Source of the DNA: Rhypophila decipiens
Taxonomy: Eukaryota; Ascomycota; Sordariomycetes; Sordariales; Naviculisporaceae
Reading direction: 5' to 3'
NCBI GenBank assembly: GCA_033297075.1
Contig: MU858045.1
Coordinates: forward strand, 248,001-312,000
Length of the DNA: 64,000 nucleotides
Numbering within the stretch: position 1 is the stretch's first letter; each line of letters begins with the position of its first letter. The translations under genes were made by a program, and so were the position numbers. A model generated the notes under the pieces. The model saw only the letters and a program-made list of their open reading frames with translations, searched no databases and had not been told where the DNA came from. Below, one piece after another: positions 20,729-32,100 of the stretch.

Positions 20729-21888
20729 ATGGCATCAACCTCCCAAGCCCGCCTCGAGGCCCAGGTTCCGGCCGTCTCACCGCTCCCTGTCGCTAACACT
20801 GCCGCCCAGACCTTGGAACTCAAACCTAAAACAGCTATCATGGAGATTATCGAGGATTTGACCTACGGTTCTGTGGGTAGCCCCCTTTCTCGAGAGTATG
20901 CTGGAACAACAGCGGCCTACTCGCCTGCTGTTTGGGCGGCTACCTGACACCCAGACACATGCTGACCTCTCAATCCAACTGTGAATAGACCGCCGGCGTA
21001 GTAGGAAAATACATTGAATACCCATTCGATACAGTAAAAGTTCGCCTCCAGTCGCAACCAGAACACCTTCCCCTCAAGTACACGGGACCGCTAGATTGTT
21101 TCCGCCAATCTATTCGCGCAGATGGCTTTCTAGGCCTATACCGAGGTATCAGTGCTCCACTCGTTGGTGCCGCTTTGGAGACCAGCAGCCTCTTCGTGTT
21201 CGAGAGCCTTGGTCGGAACGTGATCTACGCCTCGGGCTACACACCCCGAGAGAAACCTTTGTCTCTCACAGCCCTCTGGTTCACAGGCGCATTCTCAGGC
21301 GCATTCACATCCTTCATCCTGACCCCCATCGAGCTCGTCAAATGCAAGATTCAGGTGCCAGTGACGGAAGGTGGGGTGGCCAAAGCCCCGCTGGGCCCCT
21401 TGGCAGTAATGAGGGACGTTTACCGTCACGAGGGTCTTGCTGGCTTCTGGCACGGTCAGATGGGAACCCTGATCCGCGAGGCTGGCGGCTGCGCAGCCTG
21501 GTTCGGCTTCAAGGAGACCACGTCGAAAATGCTGCGCGACTGGAACGCGAAGCGCTGGGCAGGAACGATGACGCCTTCCGAGTTGCAGAAGAGACTCGCC
21601 GACCCTTTGCCTTATTGGCAGCAGGCGGTCGCGGGAGCTTCGGCGGGCATGTCGTACAACTTCTTGTTCTTCCCCGCTGACACTGTCAAGTCGAGGATGC
21701 AGACTAGTCCCACCGGGGCGGTGGGCCAGAAGAGGACCTTTGGTATGGAAACAAGGGCCCTGTGGCAAACCGCGGGCCTCAAGGGGTTTTATAGAGGGTG
21801 CGGTGTCACCGTTCTGAGATCTGCTCCGAGCTCGGCGTTCATCTTCATGGTATACGATGGGTTGAAGAAGCATTTCCCGATGCAGTAG
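20729..21888 (+). CDS. arg-13: Mitochondrial ornithine/basic amino-acid carrier (ARG-13/ORT1 family)
   Basis: This is an inner-membrane antiporter exporting ornithine for cytosolic arginine synthesis. Exons are 20729-20872 and 20989-21888 (347 aa). The intron donor GTGGGT is weak, but it is the only one giving the frame [20 protein letters not shown]. The three mitochondrial-carrier signatures are [20 protein letters not shown] and [10 protein letters not shown]. Each is followed by its partner motif, for example [18 protein letters not shown] and GLKGFYRGC. The ~45-residue N-terminal extension before the first helix is Ala/Ser/Thr-rich. The family is certain; substrate assignment rests on resemblance to ARG-13, with other basic amino-acid carriers as the alternative. 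Confidence 0.9.
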
Positions 21889-23332
21889 CGTTGTGATGTT
21901 CGCATGGCTGTTTGGAGTTTGGTAGAGGCACTCTGTTTTTCTCACAAGATTTACTCAAGAATTAGACTCGACAAAAGCATGTCCTTTATATATAGGGATC
22001 AAGCGTTGGGGTTTCTCGGCATGATGGCAATGATGGGTCATGTTTTGGAAGACTTGGCATGCTTTCATAGACGGTGGATTGGCTGGCTTTTATAGTTTTT
22101 TTTTGTTGCTTCGGCGGATATATCATGATGGAGGAGACGACGAAGGAATACCCTTGAAGCGCCACGGGAAAGGAAAATGACTCGAACCCAAAAAAATCGG
22201 TGGTTGAGTCGACATCTTTGGAACGGCCGTCGGGTCGACTAGCTTGGTTTATGTTCGATGGCTTTCTAGCTGGTGGGAACATAAAGAAGATCCTCTGGGA
22301 CGAAGAACATGAACAAAATGCGGTGGCTCTTTTTCTTGTGATTTGCTGGTTTGGTATCTGGTGTAGGGGCTTGCTTCATTTGTTTACTTGTACATTGCAT
22401 TGCATTGTCATTATCTTCATGGTCATGGTCACTTTTCAGCACTCTATCGTCTTCATCATAGGTACCTTATGATACCTTTTTGTTTGCTTCTTATTGGGAA
22501 TCAAGAGTTCTACCTAGTTGTCTGCTTGTTACCTTGTGCCATTCTCCGCTAATTGGTCTGTTTTACTACTCTGGTCGCCAGCTGTTCTTTTCTGCTCTGG
22601 TCGGCCTAACTGAGTCGTGATTTGTAGAACGGCTGGGTTAATAATACCTACGATGTGAACACATTAGTACTGTACATATATTCCAAGTCTTGGAATATCA
22701 ACTCTCAACCGATGTACATCTCGTCGATACGGGTTTTGGGGACGTCATTCTTGGACACTTGGAGGAAATCCGTGTATGTCATTTACAGCAAAGAGGCCAT
22801 GTTTCTATTCTCAAACCAGTTGCCGTCCTGAGTCCCTGAGGCTCCCACACCGCTCATTCTTGTGTACAAACAACTCCCTTACCATATGCTCCCTTCCTCC
22901 TTCAGTCTCTGTTATGCATAGTAGCAAGTACGGATGACCAACTCGATATCGAACCGAAATGAAACAAGACGAAAGATAGCCAAGCAGATTCAAGATAGTC
23001 CCTATATCCATTATTCCTTATGAGCAGGCTGATTATCTGATGAGATTCAAAACAAAAGTAGGTAGCGAGGGTCTTAATCGAAACGCTATGGAAAACCAAG
23101 AAAAAGAGAAAAACGCCATGATGATGGATAGATGATAACAACAATGAATAGCAAAATAAAAGCAATGATGATTACCAGCAAAACAAACCAAAGCAGATGT
23201 GAAGTGTTCCCAGTTTATCCCACCCCATGGAAAACCACAAACCCCGAAGAGAAAAAAAAAGCCCTTCCAATTCCAAACCATTTCCCAGACTGGCTGGTTG
23301 ATTCCTAGATAGGACAAGATATCACAAGGGAA
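21889..23332. other. Intergenic region between carrier and STIMATE-family gene
   Basis: A 1.4-kb AT-rich spacer between convergent genes. I see no gene or defined repeat. Confidence 0.5.
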
Positions 23333-24969
23333 TCACCTAAGCTCCTTGCCCAACAACCCCCTCCTAACCTCAGAAGCCATACTAGAGCTGCTCCCAACCA
23401 CAGTCCCCTCGTCCCCGTCAATGGTAGGATCATACTCGCGGTCTTTAGACGAGTCCCTTCTAGTAAGCGGCATCCTCTGCCCGCGCTTCTTGACCCTCCT
23501 CTTATCATCGTCATCATCATCGTCGTCGTCGTCACTAGCCTCACTATCAGAATCACTAGCCGAGATAACACCATACGACACGCCCCCATGACCACCCGCA
23601 ACAGCTGTCCCACTGCCCACACTGCCCCGTTCGGTATCACTCCCCGCGTCAGACGAGCAGCCGTCTTCACTTGCTCCACTCTCGATCTGTTTCTTGATGT
23701 ATGAATCAATGATATAATACTGCATTGCATTCATGATGAGCGGGAAGAGCATCATCACAAAGACAATCTGGAGCTTTTCGTTGCCTTCGGTCCATCCTAG
23801 CGCCCAGTCTCCTACGCGCGAGATCCAGGGGAAGACCATGAAGATGATCAGCACGACGAGTTTCATGCCCATGAGGCCGCAAAAGTATATTATGCTTTGC
23901 TTGAGCCACCACCAGGCGTTTGGTGGTTCGCCGTAGTTGCCGCTTTGGATTGACTCGATGGGTTTGCCTAGGGGTGTGTAGGCTACTAGTTTTGTAGTTA
24001 CGCGGACGATGATGATTAGGATTGGGATACCCAGGGTGGTCTGGATATATCGTTAGTTCATGGTCCATAGATGGTTTGAGCTGGGTGCAAACTTACATCA
24101 ATCGCTAGATTCAACAAATAAAACGAGCAAGGGTTCGGCACGTAGGGCTCGTCTGCTTCTTCCCTCTTGGCCAGCATACCTAGCCCCATGCCCACAATCT
24201 CCAGGCCCCTGCGGACCATCCTTTCCTGGTGGATGACAACCTCAGGTGTAGTCTGGATACTAAACTTGCCGCTGGTGAGCAACGACATGAAGACATTCGC
24301 CCCATGCACCAAGAAACTCCCAAAGACCTGCTTCGACACGTCAAAGAACCAGATCTTGACGGGACGCTGTGGCCGCTCACGCCACCGCTTATATACCAGT
24401 GACATCAGGGCCAGTCCACCGAGCGCGAGCTGGACAAAGATGGCGAACGAGCCGAGCAGACGACATTCTGTTTGGTTGTCTGATTCCATTATTGACCCTG
24501 CTGCTGTTGCTGCTGCGGTGGCTGATATTATCGTACCGGTTGGTATCGTGGTTGTGGTCGGGGCCGCCATGATGGTGGCTATTGCGCCGTCTACTGCTGC
24601 CTGTTCTGCCTCGCTGGAGCTTGAATTCGCAGGAGGATCGTTGATGCCTATGTTCACCCGGTTACTGTCGTCGCCGGCGACTCGAGGGATTGTAGCGGAG
24701 GTTTGTATGACGTTATCGGTGTCGATATCGATATCGGTATTACGATTATGATTATTGTATGTTCGTTGTCGGAGGCGGCGAGGGGAATGTTCTCCTCCTC
24801 CTCCTTTTGGTACCGCTACTACCCAGACCGCGACGAATGCATCTCGGGCAGCGACGGCTGCTGGTGGTATGTATGATTGATCGGCGGCAACAGCGTTGAC
24901 GAATGGAGCAGCAGCGGCTGTGGCTAGAAGGACAACGGCTGCGAGATTGAAGTTTTGCGCTGGAAACAT
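23333..24969 (-). CDS. STIMATE (TMEM110/YPL162C)-family membrane protein
   Basis: This is a polytopic membrane protein. The yeast member is reported at the vacuolar membrane, and animal STIMATE sits in the ER and promotes STIM1 coupling. Exons are 24969-24097 and 24040-23333 (526 aa). The N terminus has a signal-like hydrophobic stretch (FNLAAVVLLATAAAAPFV), then a variable Ser/Thr/Ala region. The conserved core starts at ECRLLGSFAIFVQLALGG and has about five hydrophobic segments, including QVFGSFLVHGANVFMSLL, SFYLLNLAIDTTLGIPILI and IIYFCGLMGMKLVVLIIF. WWWLKQSIIYF and ALGWTEGNEKLQIVFVMM are family-like. The C-terminal tail is cytosolic-looking, with a ten-residue poly-Asp run. The N-terminal extension is longer than usual. 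Confidence 0.85.
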
Positions 24970-27688
24970 TTATGTGTTGTAACGGTTCTTATTCCCACCA
25001 AAAGTTATTCCCCACGGCCCGTCATAGATCGATGGGACTGGACAGACGGCGAAAAGAATGACCACGAGGAATCTGCTGGTTGTGTGGTCTGCTGATCACT
25101 TGGGTTGGTTGGTTATGATTGTTCCAGTCGGAAGTCGAGGTGAGGTTCGGCGTGGGTTGTACCGCTTCGTAACGGATTTGGTAAGAGGCGCCTGCAGCTA
25201 ACTGCCTGAATGTTGGGGTGCTGCCGGGGAGTGATTCCACCTCGATTGAACACTGATATTGAAGGAAAAGTATTGACCGGGAAAAGAGTGGAAGATCTTC
25301 AAAATACTGGTCGTATTTGTCTTTTTCGTCCGAAGATGAAGGGTAAAAAAGACGCGAAGAATGATTTCTTGCAGGAACTGTCAAGTTTCGTTTGGGAAAA
25401 AGGGGGCTCTGCTTGGAATACGGGGCGTTAAAACGGTTTACAGTGTAACCCTCTGCCCCCTTTCTCGCCTTCTCAGAGGACAGGTCCGTGGCGCCGTTTC
25501 AGGCTACTTTCTTGACAAGAAGACGCCCTTCGAGTTAAATTGTCGTCCGATTAAACTCTGGGGCCTGTTTCGAAAAGACTTGACCCGTATAAAATACCCG
25601 CATCCCTCGTTTGGAGTTGTATGTGGTGGTGATCCCGTCGGGATGTCTGTATAGAACAGGTCGCGGGATAACTGAAGTTCGTAGTGGTTTTCAAGCTCTG
25701 TCTACCGGTAGTCACCAGCAGTTGGTTGTGTTCCTTCCCTTGAGTTGTACCAAGCAAGTTTGCTCGTCGAAACCTCAAGCTACTGGCCCATTACAAGCAG
25801 TGTACGTATACCACTCATATAATGTGACGTAGAGACTGACTTGTAAGCTCTAAGAACGAGGAATGCTAGAAAATGAATCAAAGATGATACCGGTGAGAAC
25901 AATATGAAGAACAACCCTTTTCTTTTCACCAACACGTCTATGTAGTACCATAGGTGCCTATTATACGCCCCGAAAACTCGGTATCTCATTTGAGGAGAGG
26001 GCAGTGCAAGTCCGGTATTCCTTCAGCCTTCAACACATTACGTTTGCATTTGTTACGTTCGACTGTTGAAGCATCCGCCTTGTCTTGTCGGTGTCACTGA
26101 AGCGGGCCCGGGGCGAGGTCTAGAAGGTCTTAGTGGTTCACAGGGCAGTCCAAGATTGGAGACCCTCTCTCAAGATGAGGCTGGGTGGTTCCCATTGGTC
26201 ATAACCACCTATTCATTACTAGTTAATCAAGTATCCAATTTCCATCCAGGCTTTTAAGCTCCTAGAGAGCTGGGTGTTCAATATGAATATGCAGTTATGC
26301 GCAGCATAATAATGTTGAATAGGTTTTCTTAAGAACTGGAATAGGGGACGCCCATCTCGGAAATCCACGAGTTCCGTTTCATGACCCACAGGGCATACCC
26401 AGCAGGCATCAAACCCCACAGCGGGACCTGTGTAGCGGCTGCAGGTCTCCAGTGGATGTGGAGAAAAGCCGGTAGAATTGAGCCGGACCCGATCGATATT
26501 ATGAATGACACCTCTCCGACGCGGAATCATAAACGCCATATTCATCTCGGCACACATTTAATGCTCAACAGAGAATTCAATGGGTAGGTAAATGGACAGA
26601 ATCCGAGATAGTCAATTTAGCAAGGAAATATCCTGAGACAACCAGTGGCTCCGACAAGAGGAGCAAGTCGCCCTGGGCTGGTCCAGGATCGACATCTGCA
26701 AGGCTGAGAGTCATCTGTAGATACAGACCTGTCAGGGACTCGACAACAATACGCTACATGATGCAAAGGCAAGACAAGACATTGCCGAGCTAAGACTTGT
26801 CTGTTGTCGTCTGTGGCTGGGAGAATCATGTTAGAGTTGCACTAGACCAGTCCAGCGGGTGCCATCTTGTCTCAACTATTTGAGATAGATACTTCGACTA
26901 CCTGGAATAAATGCCTTAACTGGCCCGAATAATTAAAGGCCACGACGGTGGTTTTAGCCAGGTATACGGTGGTTTTAGCAGCGGCGACCAGATTAACACA
27001 AGCACCTTACGCGGGAATCAACACTGCATTTTCATCCATGGCAAACTGCTGACTGTCTGTCAAAGAAACGGAAACCTGGGTGTGATGCCCAACACCTGGG
27101 ATAAGCATTTAGAAACTCGCAAGTAAATAGGAAAAGGCAGCTGGAGGTATGTGAGAAAATAAAAGCTGGTCATGGCGCCAACAGTCCTGTCCCAAGCCCT
27201 AAACAAAGACCATCGAAGCAATAAAACCCTCCAACCGGCACTCCGGTCTTCCCCAGATGCCATAACAATCTGGCGATCTCCAAAAAAAAACTCAATAACC
27301 CCTAGAGAACGAGAAAAGCGGTAATTGTTTGTCGTCGTGAGTAGAGTAGGCAGGTCCATCGAGATCGGACCTGGTCGCGCTGACGCCACGCATGACTGAG
27401 TTTCTGCGTGACGCCGGTCATCGGTACACTGGAAGTTGAACAAAAATAACAATAATGTCGTATCTAAGCGCACTCTGGCACCGTGGGAAGTAGCTTTCGC
27501 ACAAAGTGCGGGAGCGTTTTCCGCGCGTGAATGGCGATATCTGGCCTGCCCTTCTTGAGCATCGGCTTGGGCGGCTTCTTGTCTGCGCCCGAAGCCGCCT
27601 TGGTCTTGCGGGAAGGTGATTGTGGAAAAGACGGGCCTCCAGACGGTCGGTTCTGACCCTGAAAGCTGTCCGCAGGCCCGTCTAACTG
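24970..27688. other. Long intergenic region between STIMATE-family and SF3B6 genes
   Basis: No gene is supported over 2.7 kb apart from the minisatellite motif at 26900-26945 and the possible SF3B6 readthrough frame at 27464-27688. The 120-codon minus ORF at 25022-25384 shows no recognisable domain or splice context. Confidence 0.45.
26900..26945 (-). repeat. Second locus of the CATTTATTCTAGCC minisatellite motif
   Basis: Read on the minus strand this is TTATTCGGGCCAGTTAAGGC followed by ATTTATTCC, a close match to the 19.0-19.4 kb consensus over roughly two units. Confidence 0.7.
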
Positions 27689-28387
27689 TCAATCGATACC
27701 GTGCTGCTTCTTGATGCGTTCTAAATGTTCCTTGCGGGCCTCGAGGTCGTCTTTCGTCTTCAGCATCTTGTCTGGCTGGTGATAGAGTACTATGGGCGAC
27801 AGTCAGTATTGCACCTATAGGGTGAGAGTATGGAACAACATACCGACAAGGTAACGGTTCTGGAAGTTGAACCCATTCAGCTTGTCGCACGCCTGCTTTG
27901 CATCCATTACGTCTTCATAGACAACGAAGGCAGTGCCCTTGGTGTTGCTGGCAATGCCCTGTCGAACCTGACTGTGAAAGGTGTCAGAACGAGTCAAATG
28001 TTCCCAGGAGGTGCCCAGAATACATACCGGATAGGTCCGTACCTTCCGAAGAGGTCGAAGAGCTCCTCTGGAGTTACGTTGTAGCTGTCGTGGTTGTCAG
28101 CGAAAACGGGTTCCAAACGTGCCAAGCCCAATCAGGACAGCAAGGTGCTCACCTTAGATTCTTTACGAACAAAGCTCTATACATAGGATAATGGTTAGCA
28201 GGTGCGTGGGAATGGAAATGGGCGTGAGGCGAAAAAAAAAGATGGAGGGCGGTTCTCCGAGCGAGGTCGCGAAGAGGCAAGGCCAGGAAGGGACCGACGG
28301 GCTGTGGAGAACAAAGTGATTGATTGTGATGAGTATCTGAAAAACCTACCGATTCACTTCCGGGCCAAGTTTGTTGGCGCGACTCAT
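27689..28387 (-). CDS. SF3B6: Splicing factor 3B subunit 6 (SF3b14/p14)
   Basis: This is a small RRM protein of the U2 snRNP SF3b complex that contacts the branch-site adenosine and SF3B1. Exons are 28387-28350, 28176-28153, 28084-28028, 27971-27844 and 27789-27689 (115 aa). The product starts MSRANKLGPEVNRALFVKNL (RNP2 inside) and continues SYNVTPEELFDLFGRYGPIR and QVRQGIASNTKGTAFVVYED (RNP1 KGTAFVVY). It ends DLEARKEHLERIKKQHGID. Length and sequence match p14 almost end to end. The second exon is only 24 nt. All four intron phases agree. After the TGA stop the same frame stays open for 74 codons (see findings). Saccharomyces lacks an obvious orthologue, so this is one of the more metazoan-like splicing genes. 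Confidence 0.95.
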
Positions 28388-29718
28388 ATCTCGATGTCGA
28401 TTTCGGTATAATCTCGATCGTTTGGGAATTCGTCAATCAGGCGCTGGGGTGGAGGTTGGAGATGGTAGGAGAAATGCTCAAAGCTCAAGCGAGGCGAGAC
28501 GGGTCGACGCGGGAATCTGATTACGATGCGGATGAGGAGAATTGGAAGTTGCGAAGTGTGGGGTTCGTTAGCCAACCACGTGATGGACCCGGCGATCACG
28601 CGAATCACGACTTCGATACGTGGGATAGGGTATATGTTATCGACAACTCAACTCCGTCACTTTGGTCAGGCTTTCTTTGTTCGTTATGTTGATGACAGTC
28701 TTGGCGAGGGTATGTGTTGTTGAGGCAGGAATCTCTTTCTTTTATAAAAGAACAAGATCTAAACAGGCTTTCGTCTGAACTCTTTCAAATATGCTCTGGA
28801 AGCTGGTTTGGACGACAGAAGACGTGCTGCGTCACAGGCGCAGTTAATTGAAGTTAAATTTGGCGGTGACATATTAGTTTTTGTATTATACTTTGTCCTG
28901 GCGTTGGTGTCTAGCGCCACTGTTGTTTTAACTTTTCTTTTCCGACCACTTCACAACGCATGCCTGTAATCCCGTAGTTGATGTGGTCATGAATAAGCTT
29001 GATATAAATCTTACTAAATGCTTTCCTGTGCATCGTCTTTTATATTATAATGTGTTCTGGGTCCTCTGCCACTGTGATTGTGTGCACTGTACGGGTTATG
29101 GTACGTGAGGAAAGAACGAGCCTGCGTCCCAAACTTTTGACTACGGCCAAGTCGTCAATGATAACAATCTAGAATTGGGGCTTGTTACTTCCATGATTCT
29201 CTCTCTTTCATCTTCTCTACCCCTCCAAACAGAAAGCATCGGAAACTCTAACTCAGGACGAGACTTTATCCTCCTCATTATGGCCGGACACACAACCTTC
29301 GGAAGGTGCCCGTCCAATCGCCCATGTGCATGTGGTGATTTCCCTTTTGAGATCTTGATACCTTGATGTCTGCCTGACCCCTTTCCAGTTCACACTGTTG
29401 ATTCGCTGCTGTGGCGTCGTCCTACAGCGCAGTCCGCCCACTAAAAGCACGCTGGGACCACCTGCTACGCGGGGACCCAAAACAGCATCGGGCATTCAGC
29501 AGGGGCCCACAGGGCAACGCCTGCTGATAAACTCGAAAGAACCCAGAACCTGGAAATTACTTGGACCTTCGATGCGAACCTCGAGGTCAAAGGTCAACAA
29601 CAACTCTCACAGTCCACTTTACACCTCACTTGGACCTCAGCAGCTCCAGCTTCGAACCCGCTTCTGGTTTAAAAAGGCAGTGCACTAGTTGCATCGGCGT
29701 CGCCCATCCGACCGTGGA
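28388..29718. other. Divergent promoter region between SF3B6 and the Cys-rich protein gene
   Basis: 1.3 kb with no supportable gene or RNA. Confidence 0.45.
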
Positions 29719-30639
29719 ATGCCACATCTCGATTTCCTGAGTTCCCCATCGCGTCCCACGTCTGGAGCTATGCCATCAGTTACCCAAAACTCTCCGCCGT
29801 CAGTTCCTCCGGCCAAGAAGCGGAGGCGTGACGACACCGACAGCATCACCGCCACTACTGCCACCATAAATGGCCATTCGAACCCTCACCTCGCATTTCC
29901 TCTGTACGGAAGCTCCTGTTTGTCGCAATAACTTGTTCGTCTTGCTTACAATTGCCCCAGGTCATCTCCGTCTCTGCACAATCACGATCCACGCTCACTG
30001 CTGCATGGAGCCAACACACCCCATTATCACCATGTTCACGCCCTACGGAAGGTGATGCCACTTCCGGCAGTCAAGAGGATACGTACCACAGATGTGAAGG
30101 AGGACGAATCAAGGCAAACTTTAGTACAGACAAAACCGAACAGTCCAATATCACAGGATCACGGCAGGCCGGCATCTGCACCGCCGACGACGACAAATCT
30201 TACCACACCAACTTTAACGAAAAGGTGCCACATATGCAGCAGAAAACCAACCAAGAAATCGGACCTCGATATGTTCGCAGACTGCGAGGGGTGCGGGCAA
30301 AGAGCATGCTTTGTGTGCATGAGGCAATGTTTGGACTGGCGCCCGGCTGTCTTGCGTGAGGGGATCAAGGATTTGTCCAGACAAAAGAACAGGGAATCTC
30401 TTGGTGCTATGTCTACAGACTCGTTTACGATGGAAGATGCGAACGACGCCCCTGACGCGAATGGCCCCCACGATCAGAAAGAAGATCAGGACAGCAGTTC
30501 GAAGCACCAGCAGCCAAAGGACACGGAGGGCTGGCCAGCAAGAGGAGAGCATCGTCAAATGATTTGCAGTAAATGCTGCATTGAAGCTGGGCAAGACGGA
30601 GACATTATATGCCTTGGCTGTTTGCCATATGTTGGTTGA
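29719..30639 (+). CDS. Fungal Cys-rich (zinc-binding) protein, function unknown
   Basis: Exons are 29719-29903 and 29961-30639 (287 aa), joined by a 57-bp intron (GTACGG donor, CCCCAG acceptor) that links FPL to SSPSLHNHD. The N-terminal ~130 residues are Ser/Pro-rich with a basic patch AKKRRRDD, a possible nuclear localisation signal. From about residue 148 there is a Cys-rich module: CHICSRKP, FADCEGCGQRACFVCMRQC, an insertion of about 70 variable residues, then ICSKCCIEAGQDGDIICLGC at the end. The spacing suggests two or more zinc sites, RING/PHD-like in layout but not a classical match. I know the pattern from fungal hypothetical proteins but can give no function. A nuclear role is inference. 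Confidence 0.78.
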
Positions 30640-32100
30640 GAGGATGGTGAATATACGGCCTTGAAACCGGCCGTGTTTATTTAATCCACCTCGTGGGCAC
30701 GACAAATCTCTGAGTATTTTGGGATACTGCAATCTAATGGCTATTTTGATCGTCATCGGATTACCTTTGGATGCGGCAGGAGACAGAAGATCGAATCTCT
30801 GGGCTTGGCGATAATCGGATGAACAGGATTCCGGAACTGGCCCAAGAACACCGTGTCCGAGCCGCTATCCGCGAGACACACCCCTACCCAGCTCTCCCCA
30901 AGAACCAGTCGAGCCACTCAGAGAGATCAGACTTGATCTTCACCCCAAAATCGTTACGCCAAACCCACAACAAACAGCAAAAAGCAGAGATTTCTATGTA
31001 CACCACTGTATTGTTGGGGAAACAGGGACAGTACATAGTAAGAAGAGAATTGGGAGGCAAGGAAGCATACATGAAGAGAACAAGTTGCCGGAAGTCATAA
31101 TTATTAGCTTCTTTCTGAACTTTACTTACGGCTCATCAAAAGTGGGACTCTTGATTCTATTTACGGATGAGATTTGCTGCTTTCTTTTTTTCTTCTGTAT
31201 TTTGGTTCAGCTGGGATTAGGAGTCCCTTAGCTTTTATAACTATGGCATCTCTATTGGCATTGTTGAAGGTTCTTGTTAGAGCATTATATGGATATCAAG
31301 CAGGCAGCATGTTGGGATTCAAGGTTAAGCAGCATTCTGTCTGTACGGTTGGGCGTACACAATATGGATGGAAATGGGGGTATATATAATAATGGTGGGA
31401 CGCCATCGCTACGACCTATACGTATTTATTGTCATTCTTCAGAAAGGGAATACTCACTTTACTTGTATGGCATGGTGATGGACGTCCCTGTTTGTCACTG
31501 GCGAAGGAATTGAAAAGGGCTTTGAAGAGACGGGAAGGAGAATGGGTCAAGGCAATGAGAGCCTGGGAAATTTTGGGACATGGGAAATAGGAGAGCTAGG
31601 CTCTTCCTTTCAATCCGAGAAGCAGTGGGCGTAACATGCTTCTAGACATCCAATAGGCAGTCATCAATGATCCGCAGAACATGTATGTGCAGATAGACAA
31701 CCATGGAAAAGATCAATGAAAGAGAAGCGTCCGTGAACGCTTCGAGGCCCCCCAGGCTATGGTACTGACGTCCGACTGTGGAACTATCCTGAGGATGTTC
31801 GGTGGGCCCCGTTCGGAAGAAGATAAGCAATACTGAACAATGAGAAGCGTATGCTGGTCGCTGGAAGATGACAAAACCCGCTAACGGTCTTTGTGACCTT
31901 GCATTTCTCTTCCTCTACTGGTAGGCTAAGCTTGCTAATAACTCGATTTCTTGCCTGACCTTCCCATTTCATCGCTGTAGAATTAAAGGAGGCTATTCTC
32001 TTCCCCTCCAGAAAGGACATGAAGATACAGCCCCCGACCAGAAAGAGAAATCTATTGTACAACATACGCCCGAACCCCAGCCAAAGCCAAACCAGTCCGC
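30640..32100. other. Intergenic region between Cys-rich gene and RPT1
   Basis: Convergent genes flank 1.5 kb without a supportable gene. Confidence 0.5.

Noticed and set aside
25022..25384. Minus ORF of 120 codons upstream of the STIMATE-family gene
   Set aside because: No homology recognised, no splice or codon signature; probably chance in the upstream region.
27060..27890. Minus ORF of 276 codons over SF3B6 3' end
   Set aside because: It runs in a different frame across the real last exons and intron of SF3B6 and has no recognisable domain.
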